From positions 1 through 5,820 of the forward strand of contig CAKRHL010000146.1 of the NCBI GenBank assembly GCA_934338765.1: a DNA stretch of 5,820 bases, read 5' to 3'. Shown here one piece after another: positions 1-5,332 of this stretch. Both the position numbers and the translations under genes were made by a program. Source of the DNA: an uncultured Lachnospiraceae bacterium. Lineage in GTDB: Bacteria > Bacillota > Clostridia > Lachnospirales > Lachnospiraceae. Every line of letters starts with the position of its first letter. The first letter of the stretch is position 1. Below the pieces are notes generated by a model. It was not told where the DNA came from. It made no database searches and was given only the letters and a program-made list of their open reading frames with translations.

Positions 1-741
1 CTTCTTCACTGTCTCGCAAAGAGAACCGAAATCTGTGCCATGCTCTGCCTCTAATGCCTTTCTCATCACGCCCGGACCACTGACACCAACATTAATGATG
101 GCATCCGCCTCAGTAACTCCGTGGAACGCACCGGCCATAAACGGATTGTCATCCGGTGCATTACAAAATACTACCAGCTTTGCACAACCGATACTGTCAT
201 TTTCCTTTGTATATTCTGCTGCCTGCAGAATGATCTCTCCCATCATCTTAACGGCATCCATATTCAGTCCTGTCTTGGTGGATCCAAGATTGACAGAGCT
301 GCAGACAAAGTCGGTCTCTGCCAGAGCCTGCGGAATAGAACGGATCAACAGCTCATCCGCCCCGGTCATACCCTTTGACACAAGCGCACTATATCCACCG
401 ATAAAATTGATGCCCAGGGTTTTTGCTGCCCGGTCCAGAGTCTTTGCGATCGTTACGAAATCCTCCGGCTTTTTACATGCCGCTCCACCCACCAGTGCGA
501 TCGGGGTCACGGAAATTCTCTTATTTACAATCGGAATACCGTATTCTCTTTCAATAGCCTGTCCGGTTGGTACAAGCTCCTTTGCCACGGTAGTGATACG
601 GTTATAAATCTTTTCATTCAGCGCATCAAGATCACTGTCAATGCACTCCAAAAGACTGATACCGATCGTAATGGTACGCACATCGAGATTTTCCTTCTCG
701 ATCATATTATTGGTCTCTAAAACTTCATTTATGTTTATCAT
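1..741 (-). CDS. UPF0210 / DUF711 'PFL family' protein, N-terminal 247 residues (3' end outside window)
   Basis: This gene encodes a conserved protein of unknown biochemical role, structurally grouped with pyruvate-formate-lyase-like proteins. The N-terminus ([17 protein letters not shown], about residues 19-34), [12 protein letters not shown] in the first half, [17 protein letters not shown] in the middle, [10 protein letters not shown] (199-208) and NVGVSGPGV (217-225) match the Streptococcus pneumoniae SP0239-type family as I remember it. Family members are about 445-455 residues, so roughly 200 C-terminal residues lie beyond base 1. Two in-frame ATGs exist, at 747 and 741. The GGAGG at 748-752 abuts the first with no spacer but lies 6 nt from the second, so I place the start at 741 (MININEVLE). 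The reading frame is open to the edge with no frameshift. It follows the ACT-domain gene at a 107-nt gap, and this pair is conserved in many Gram-positives, which suggests the ACT protein senses a ligand for the same process. That role is inference. No enzymatic activity can be read from the sequence. Confidence 0.93.
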   Translation of the reverse strand, partial: MININEVLETNNMIEKENLDVRTITIGISLLECIDSDLDALNEKIYNRITTVAKELVPTGQAIEREYGIPIVNKRISVTPIALVGGAACKKPEDFVTIAKTLDRAAKTLGINFIGGYSALVSKGMTGADELLIRSIPQALAETDFVCSSVNLGSTKTGLNMDAVKMMGEIILQAAEYTKENDSIGCAKLVVFCNAPDDNPFMAGAFHGVTEADAIINVGVSGPGVMRKALEAEHGTDFGSLCETVKK

Positions 742-747
742 TGTCAT

Positions 748-752
748 CCTCC
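748..752 (-). promoter_or_regulatory. Shine-Dalgarno GGAGG that decides the UPF0210 start
   Basis: GGAGG is followed on the minus strand by ATGACAATG. The first ATG (747) touches the Shine-Dalgarno with no spacer. The second (741) has a normal 6-nt spacer and gives the family-typical N-terminus, so 741 is preferred. Confidence 0.75.
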
Positions 753-806
753 ACGTCTCTCCAGCCCCAGATTTCGGAGCCATCAGTGTAACATCACTAG
801 TACAGC

Positions 807-825
807 GAAGTTGCGAAGCAACTTC
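807..825. repeat. Perfect 8-bp hairpin with 3-nt loop in the ACT/UPF0210 gap (second of a tandem pair)
   Basis: The arms are GAAGTTGC (807-814) and GCAACTTC (818-825), with GAA between them on the plus strand (TTC on the transcribed minus strand). In the mRNA it lies about 24 nt after the ACT stop codon. No U-run follows (the next minus-strand bases are GCTGTAC), so it is unlikely to be an intrinsic terminator. It may be an mRNA processing or stability element, or half of a dispersed palindromic repeat. I see no second copy in this window. Confidence 0.8.
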
Positions 826-829
826 TAAT

Positions 830-849
830 ATGAACTCGTCAGAGTTCAT
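830..849. repeat. Perfect 8-bp hairpin starting at the ACT-gene stop codon (first of a tandem pair)
   Basis: The arms are ATGAACTC (830-837) and GAGTTCAT (842-849), separated by GTCA. The last base of the ACT stop codon (849) is part of the stem, so the structure begins directly at translation termination. It is followed by ATATTA on the minus strand rather than a U-tract, which argues against a terminator. Only 4 nt separate it from the hairpin at 807-825. Confidence 0.8.
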
Positions 850-1121
850 TATATTCTGTGCATCTGATCAAAAATATCCTCACGCTGCGCATGAATGATA
901 CATCCGAGATCTGTGCCAATGTTCTCGAGATCTGCCGCAAAGGTATCAAAATTAATACTGCACTTTGCTGTATCAACGATCATCATCATGTTAAAGAAAC
1001 CGTCTACGATCGTCTGAGAAATATCCAGAATATTAACCTCATTGTCTGCAAGATATGTACATACCCTCGCAATAATTCCGACGCTGTCTTTTCCAACTAC
1101 TGTAATTACTATCTTTCTCAT
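849..1121 (-). CDS. ACT-domain protein, UPF0237 family, 90 residues
   Basis: This is a single-domain ACT protein, a family of small-molecule (often amino-acid) binding regulatory modules. The sequence begins [20 protein letters not shown], the typical first beta-strand and glycine-containing loop of ACT domains, followed by a helix, [27 protein letters not shown] (strand 2/3) and a C-terminal IFDQMHRI helix. It closely resembles the pneumococcal SP0238 type as I recall it, which is 88 residues. The frame stays open to an ATG at 1163, but that would add 14 unconserved residues (MPMQRQPQ...) behind a weak AT-rich leader. The ATG at 1121 has GAGG about 5 nt upstream and gives the family length, so I chose it. 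The gene precedes the UPF0210 gene, its usual partner. The ligand is unknown. No clear promoter was found in the 124-nt gap after walJ, so read-through from the upstream operon is possible. Confidence 0.92.
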   Translation of the reverse strand: MRKIVITVVGKDSVGIIARVCTYLADNEVNILDISQTIVDGFFNMMMIVDTAKCSINFDTFAADLENIGTDLGCIIHAQREDIFDQMHRI

Positions 1122-1245
1122 GATTCCCTCATTTCCGCCCTGCGGCTGTCGCTGCATCGGCATTTTATTTTCTTATATCTTAATTCTTATTGATTTAAGA
1201 TTATAATTCACTGTTTCATATTTTCTCTGATATGTTTGTCTCAGA

Positions 1246-2103
1246 TCAAAGTGCTGATTCCAAAAAGTCCAATGTCATCTGACCCGGCTCCAGCTGTGGC
1301 TTGCTTCCGGCAGTCAGTACCAGCTTTGATGGTTTGTCCCTCTTCGCTACCGACAGATCAAAAGGCAGCTCCTTCATCCCCAATTCTTCCCACAGCTTAC
1401 ACTTAACCGCCTCATATGCAAGCTCCGGATAATTGTTTTCCTTGGAAAGATGAGCCAGAAATATATATTTCAGATCATCATGAAGAAGCCGGCACAACAG
1501 CTCCCCGGCATCCTCATTGGACAGATGCCCCCGTTCACTGAGGATACGACACTTCAACGAATATGGATAAGGTCCTGTTTCCAGCATGCTGATATCATGA
1601 TTTGCTTCCAACAGGATAATCTCGCTTCCCTCCAGATGGGAGATCGTGTAGTCATCATAAACACCTAAGTCGGTCGCCATACCAACCTTATGCCCCGAAG
1701 CCTCTACCGTATAACAAACCGGATCCGCCGCATCGTGGGACATATGAAACGGCGTCACCTCAAGGCTTCCGATGGTCACAGGACGATCCGCATAAACCTG
1801 ATATAAATGCTCCATGGTCACCAGACCCTTGCTGTCCTTTTGACGGATCCCGTCCAAAGTCCCTGCAGTACCATAAATTGGCACATGAAAATACTTTATC
1901 ATCATGGGAACCCCCTGAATATGATCTGTATGCTCATGAGTCACAAAGATTGCATCCAGACTCTCCGGCGAAACATGGATCGATCTCAGACCATCAACGA
2001 TCCTTTTGCGGCTGACTCCCGCATCGATCAGGATCCTCGAATCACCATTTCCTATATAAATGCAATTGCCACTGCTGCCACTGGCAATACTACATACCTG
2101 CAT
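1246..2103 (-). CDS. walJ: YycJ/WalJ metallo-beta-lactamase-fold exonuclease-type hydrolase, 285 residues
   Basis: This is an MBL-fold hydrolase of the YycJ/WalJ (VicX) family. Visible signatures are ASGSSGNC at residues 7-14, the metal-binding HEHTDH at 56-61 (H56, H58, D60, H61), SHDAADPVCY at 122-131, TDLG from 144 (D145 a likely metal ligand), EANHD at 166-170, GHLSNEDA from 192 (H193) and LAHLSKENN in the C-terminal third. All expected metal ligands are present. In Bacillus the homologue was reported as a 5'-3' double-strand DNA exonuclease acting in mismatch repair, and the family is linked to co-ordination of replication and division. The start at 2103 has GGAAAGGAAG at 2114-2123 (10-nt spacer) and lies 21 bp after the FtsA-like stop, so the two are co-transcribed. 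There is no walR/walK neighbour. The protein is about 20 residues longer than the Bacillus form. The tail (TAGSKPQLEPG then QMTLDFLESAL) includes QMTLDF at 275-280, resembling a sliding-clamp binding peptide. Confidence 0.9.
   Translation of the reverse strand: MQVCSIASGSSGNCIYIGNGDSRILIDAGVSRKRIVDGLRSIHVSPESLDAIFVTHEHTDHIQGVPMMIKYFHVPIYGTAGTLDGIRQKDSKGLVTMEHLYQVYADRPVTIGSLEVTPFHMSHDAADPVCYTVEASGHKVGMATDLGVYDDYTISHLEGSEIILLEANHDISMLETGPYPYSLKCRILSERGHLSNEDAGELLCRLLHDDLKYIFLAHLSKENNYPELAYEAVKCKLWEELGMKELPFDLSVAKRDKPSKLVLTAGSKPQLEPGQMTLDFLESAL
1343..1365. repeat. Copy 1 of a 23-nt direct repeat, in walJ
   Basis: This 23-nt segment matches 2219-2241 with a single mismatch (c1351 versus a2227). 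Read on the minus strand it encodes most of PFDLSVAK, WalJ residues 247-254. The same eight residues occur in the neighbouring FtsA-like protein. Confidence 0.85.
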
Positions 2104-2124
2104 AATATCGTATCTTCCTTTCCA

Positions 2125-4347
2125 TTATACCCAATAAATTTTTATATCATCACCCTCATGCAGCGGCGACGTAAAGTCCGAAGCCACCCCATTGATCAAT
2201 GTCTCCAGACGGTTTCCTTTCGCTACAGACAGATCAAAAGGATAAAAATCAAGAACATCCACCAGAATATACTCTTTTTTATTTTTAAGCGTGACCGGAT
2301 CTCCATTTACCGTAACCGGCATATCAATCACATTCAGGTTTTCTCCGCCGGTTGAAGTCTTTTCCTCTAAGTGTACATGTCCCTCTGCCACACTTTCGGC
2401 CTCCTGCATGTCACCATTAAGCACAGCCTCCGGCACCTGTCCGTCTCCATATTCTTTCATAAGCTCTTGATAATTCGGTTCTTCTTTTTTAATTTCACAG
2501 GCGATGGTAAAATTATCATATACCTTCGTTTCCATATCCGCCAAGGCATTGTTGACATATGCTTTTCCCCTGCAGACAATATCCATAAACTCCAGTACCT
2601 GCTCCAATGTATAATACTCCAGGATTTCAATCTCGTCATTTTCCTGTATCTCATAATACTGAGAAACAAACTCTCCGTTGACCTTTACAAATCTCGGACA
2701 AGTGATCGGCTTATTATTAAATACAAAGCGAATCGCAGAATGATACTCGGGGATTTCTCCGATAGTCATAACTGCCGCTTTTCCTTTAGTAGAAGCTGTA
2801 ATCTCAATCTTATCATTTTGCGACAGAACGCCGCTCAATGCGCTCTCCTTTCCATTGAGACTTACTACTGCAGAGTCTCCCGATTCACCTCGCTTCATAC
2901 GCTTTTCCCCATTTACCGAATAGTTAAGCGCTTTTCCTCTCTTCGGAAACAGATCTTCATTAGGATAGCCCAGCTGCATTGCTGCGTCTACCACCGTAAG
3001 CTTACTATTGTCATACAGCTTGATCCTCTCTCCGTTTAATGTCACAAAAATGAAATTGTTCTTTTGCTCATAATAGTTGAGGCAGATACCTACCGGCGTT
3101 ACCAAAAGGGAATCTACCTTGATATCCTTTTGCAGAAATTCAATCTGTCCCATCACCTCAGAGCCCCGGAGTGCCACTCGCTCCTTCGGAAGTCCCAGAC
3201 CTTCTGCCAGTGTTTCCTCAAATCCCTTCATCTTGCCGCCACCACCTACTACAAATACAGCACTGACCGCTTTTCCTCCGTTTAACTCTTTGATCCTCCC
3301 GGCAACCTTAGAAGTTATTTCACGCACAATCGGTTCTGCCACCTCTGCGATCTCATCCGATGAAATTTTATGAGACAGCCCCATAATATCATGAACTGTC
3401 ACCTGTTTTCGCTGGGTACTCTGGCACTTCATTTTCTCTGCCTCGCCAAAGTCCAGCAAATAATGCCTTGCCAGAGTCTCCGTAATCTCGTCACCTGCCG
3501 ATGGTATCATTCCATAGGCAATAATACTGCCATCATTGGTGATCGATATATCTGAGGTTCCTGCCCCCACATCCACCAATGCAATATTCAATAAACGAAA
3601 CTTCTCCGGTATCGCTACATTCATTGCGGCAATAGGCTCCAACGTAAGATTGGCCACATAAAGCCCTGCTTTTTCTACTGCAGCATAAAGACCATCTACA
3701 ACCTCATCCGGCAAAAATGTTGCAATCAGTTCTGTCTTGATGGTATTCGCTTTATGCCCCTCTAAGTTAGTGATGGGATAATCATTCTGATAATAACGGA
3801 TCACCGAATATCCTACACAATAAAAATGAATATCCTCCTGCTGTTGTTCCTGGCGCAGCAGCTCATACGCTCTCTCCACACCAAGCATATCCAAAGAATA
3901 AACATGCTCATTTGTCACGACCGTCTCGTAGCTGAAATTCATCTCTGCCGTGGCAACAACCGTCTTTAATACACGTCCTGCCGCTGCAATACAGACATCA
4001 CTCAATTTTCTCCCGATCAGCTTCTCCAATTTCTGTTTTACCTGAACAATCGTGTCTGCAACAGCCTGTATATCATGGATCTGTCCATCCAGCATTGCTC
4101 TCGTCTCATGCTCTACCGCTTCCTGCGCTACTACCACAAAGCCATTTCCCGCTGTCCGGTATCCCACGGTACCTACAATACTGCGGGTACCAATATCCAA
4201 TCCAAACACCAATGGTTCTGTAATTTTTTTCACCACTGCGGCAATATTTACACTGCTTTGCGATGTTTTTGCAGCTGTTGTTCTGCTTTTAGCTGACTTA
4301 CGGCCTGCCGTAGCCTTCCCTGTACGCATGGTCTTTTTCTCTGCCAT
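2125..4347 (-). CDS. FtsA-like actin-fold ATPase with C-terminal beta-grasp extension, 740 residues
   Basis: This is a member of the FtsA/actin/Hsp70 ATPase superfamily. Residues 49-63 (GLDIGTRSIVGTVGY) are the phosphate-1 motif, 257-269 (LVDVGAGTSDISI) phosphate-2, and 364-380 (VFVVGGGGKMKGFEETL) the adenosine motif. Residues 86-128 (LDGQIHDI, helix, CIAAAGRVLK) fit FtsA subdomain 1C. The first 31 residues hold nine Lys/Arg and one acidic residue and look disordered. After about residue 430 comes a C-terminal half not found in canonical FtsA (about 400-440 residues). I read it as three ThiS/MoaD-like beta-grasp modules at roughly 430-518, 537-618 and 676-740. The usual C-terminal amphipathic helix is absent: the chain ends GDDIKIYWV. 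The start at 4347 is supported by AAAGGAG at 4354-4360, 6 nt upstream. It is the first gene of an operon with walJ. Clostridial proteins of this size are usually annotated as cell division protein FtsA, but it may be a paralogue rather than the divisome FtsA. Confidence 0.88.
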   Translation of the reverse strand: MAEKKTMRTGKATAGRKSAKSRTTAAKTSQSSVNIAAVVKKITEPLVFGLDIGTRSIVGTVGYRTAGNGFVVVAQEAVEHETRAMLDGQIHDIQAVADTIVQVKQKLEKLIGRKLSDVCIAAAGRVLKTVVATAEMNFSYETVVTNEHVYSLDMLGVERAYELLRQEQQQEDIHFYCVGYSVIRYYQNDYPITNLEGHKANTIKTELIATFLPDEVVDGLYAAVEKAGLYVANLTLEPIAAMNVAIPEKFRLLNIALVDVGAGTSDISITNDGSIIAYGMIPSAGDEITETLARHYLLDFGEAEKMKCQSTQRKQVTVHDIMGLSHKISSDEIAEVAEPIVREITSKVAGRIKELNGGKAVSAVFVVGGGGKMKGFEETLAEGLGLPKERVALRGSEVMGQIEFLQKDIKVDSLLVTPVGICLNYYEQKNNFIFVTLNGERIKLYDNSKLTVVDAAMQLGYPNEDLFPKRGKALNYSVNGEKRMKRGESGDSAVVSLNGKESALSGVLSQNDKIEITASTKGKAAVMTIGEIPEYHSAIRFVFNNKPITCPRFVKVNGEFVSQYYEIQENDEIEILEYYTLEQVLEFMDIVCRGKAYVNNALADMETKVYDNFTIACEIKKEEPNYQELMKEYGDGQVPEAVLNGDMQEAESVAEGHVHLEEKTSTGGENLNVIDMPVTVNGDPVTLKNKKEYILVDVLDFYPFDLSVAKGNRLETLINGVASDFTSPLHEGDDIKIYWV
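2219..2241. repeat. Copy 2 of the 23-nt direct repeat, in the FtsA-like gene
   Basis: This segment matches 1343-1365 at 22 of 23 positions, on the same strand and in the same reading frame, 876 bp away. It encodes PFDLSVAK as residues 703-710 of the FtsA-like protein, in the last beta-grasp-like module. Confidence 0.85.
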
Positions 4348-4401
4348 GGACTTCTCCTTTCCGATTCATTTCTTTTGCAATATATAATATCATATTATTA
4401 G

Positions 4402-4431
4402 ATTATAGCATGAAATAAAGAATCTGGTCAA
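4402..4431 (-). promoter_or_regulatory. SigA-type extended -10 promoter for the FtsA-like/walJ operon
   Basis: On the minus strand TTGACC (4431-4426) is followed after 18 nt by TATAAT (4407-4402), preceded by TGC, which makes an extended -10 element. The predicted start is near 4395, about 48 nt upstream of the FtsA-like ATG. The -35 box lies directly behind the T-rich tail of the upstream terminator. Confidence 0.8.
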
Positions 4432-4469
4432 TAAAATTGAAGGGCCGCTGTTTTTACACAACGACCCCT
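4430..4469 (-). terminator. Intrinsic terminator of the secreted lysine-rich protein gene
   Basis: On the minus strand the arm AGGGGTCGTTGT (4469-4458) pairs with ACAGCGGCCCT (4451-4441) across a GTAAAA loop, giving 11 base pairs with one bulged G and two G-U wobbles. It is followed by the T-rich TCAATTTTATT. Those wobbles become mismatches on the plus strand, so the element works in the minus direction. It lies about 60 nt after the stop codon at 4528. Confidence 0.72.
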
Positions 4470-4527
4470 CATTTATAATAGAGAAAAGAGTAAGCAAATT
4501 CGCTTTACGTTCATTTTCTGTCTGTCT

Positions 4528-5082
4528 TTATTTGATTGAAAGCGTAAATGATACTGAAATGCTCTTTTTGAATTTGAACTTCTTACCATAACTTGCCGGA
4601 TAGCTTGCTGTCTTATCTCCGTTAGCCTTGCTTCCTACTCTGTTGTAGATAGAAATACGATACTTGTTTGGATCCTCTTTCTTCTCAAGCTGACCAGCTG
4701 CAACAGCCTTCATACCGGAAACTGTCTTTCCGTCACATTTTACAGAAACACCGGAAACTTTGATCTTCTTTGCCTTATGATCCTTCAGGATATCCTTGAT
4801 ATCTACATAGAATACCTGTGCATTCTGATTTTTGGACTTCTTATTCTTAAGAGTTACTGTATATTTAGCAGAACCTTTCTTGTTCTTTACAGAAATAGCA
4901 GTCTTGTTTGTATCCTTAGAGGAATCATTACCGCCATTCCAATCCCATTTTACATCAGCATAGCCCATAACAGCCTTATAGCTGCTTGCTGCGCTTGCCT
5001 TTGTACCAGTGTAAGCAACACCAGAAACTGCTACTGTAGCTGCTAATGCTACTGAAAATACTCTCTTAATTGTCTTTCTCAT
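4528..5082 (-). CDS. Secreted lysine-rich single-domain protein, 184 residues, function unknown
   Basis: An N-terminal Sec signal peptide is clear: basic MRKTIKR, hydrophobic VFSVALAATVAVSGVAY, and a likely cut after KASA or KASAA (about residue 31-32). The mature part is about 153 residues and contains 32 lysines (about 21%), with one cysteine (C116). It has alternating hydrophobic stretches typical of an all-beta fold: YKAVMGYADVKWDW (35-48), AKYTVTLKN (72-80), AQVFYVDIKDIL (88-99), KIKVSGVSVKCDGK (106-119), YRISIYNRVG (141-150) and SISVSFTLSI (174-183). The pattern (start YKA..GYA..W, later IYN, ending in a beta strand) reminds me of extracellular beta-sandwich domains in secreted and surface proteins of Lachnospiraceae. 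That is recall and not proof. There is no LPXTG motif, lipobox or transmembrane anchor. It is monocistronic, with AGGAGG at 5091-5096 (8-nt spacer), its own promoter and terminator. The ligand is unknown. Confidence 0.9.
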   Translation of the reverse strand: MRKTIKRVFSVALAATVAVSGVAYTGTKASAASSYKAVMGYADVKWDWNGGNDSSKDTNKTAISVKNKKGSAKYTVTLKNKKSKNQNAQVFYVDIKDILKDHKAKKIKVSGVSVKCDGKTVSGMKAVAAGQLEKKEDPNKYRISIYNRVGSKANGDKTASYPASYGKKFKFKKSISVSFTLSIK

Positions 5083-5174
5083 TGTATCGTCCTCCTATGA
5101 TTATGATATTTTTTGTGGATCGCACCCTGATTGTCAATAAATATATCAAAGTTGCACACCTCATTTACATAAAT

Positions 5175-5203
5175 ATTGTATCGCTAATGTGACATTTTGT
5201 CAA
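5175..5203 (-). promoter_or_regulatory. SigA-type promoter of the secreted lysine-rich protein gene
   Basis: On the minus strand a perfect TTGACA (5203-5198), a 17-nt spacer and TACAAT (5180-5175) give a near-consensus promoter. Transcription should begin near 5168, leaving a leader of about 85 nt before the ATG at 5082. A small palindrome, TGACA-AAA-TGTCA, overlaps the -35 box and could be an operator. Confidence 0.8.
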
Positions 5204-5265
5204 CTTTTTATTCGTAATTTTTATATTTTTGTGTATTTTTGCCGATTGACCGCGTTATTTCATAG

Positions 5266-5302
5266 AAAATTCCCCGGCGGGACACTTTGTCCCGCCGGGG
5301 AA
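5266..5302 (-). terminator. Strong intrinsic terminator of the Hsp20 gene
   Basis: The arms TTCCCCGGCGGGAC (5270-5283) and GTCCCGCCGGGGAA (5289-5302) form a perfect, GC-rich 14-bp stem with a 5-nt loop. On the minus strand the stem is followed by TTTTC, and it lies about 30 nt after the Hsp20 stop codon. The plus-strand side has no comparable T-run, so it acts mainly on minus-strand transcripts. Confidence 0.92.
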
Positions 5303-5332
5303 CTGATATTTATCCTTTATTTATTAATAACG

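Noticed and set aside
35..607. Plus-strand 190-codon open frame
   Set aside because: It is antisense to the clear UPF0210 coding sequence, has no ribosome binding site and has low-complexity, non-protein-like composition.
1122..1163. Longer ACT protein starting at the ATG at 1163
   Set aside because: The extra 14 residues do not fit the family N-terminus, and the leader there has only a weak Shine-Dalgarno. The ATG at 1121 gives the expected length.
858..1193. Plus-strand 111-codon open frame over the ACT gene
   Set aside because: It is a shadow of the ACT-domain gene, which matches a known family along its whole length.
1200..1205. TATAAT on the minus strand between walJ and the ACT gene as a promoter
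   Set aside because: No recognisable -35 box lies 16-18 nt upstream, so in this AT-rich gap it is not strong enough to call.
1226..1246. Possible terminator after walJ (TCTGA/TCAGA arms)
   Set aside because: The stem has only 5 pairs with a 10-nt loop and no T-tract. Read-through into the ACT gene remains possible.
2371..3039. Plus-strand 222-codon open frame inside the FtsA-like gene
   Set aside because: It is opposite a coherent 740-codon gene, and its Cys/His/Ile/Leu-rich product looks like a reverse-strand artefact.
3241..3258. GGGG run in the FtsA-like adenosine motif as possible damage or frameshift
   Set aside because: VVGGGGKMKGF is a normal form of the actin-fold adenosine motif and the frame is continuous on both sides.
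5132..5137. Second TTGACA upstream of the secreted-protein gene
   Set aside because: The hexamer 17 nt downstream is AAAAAA and no -10-like box sits at usable spacing.
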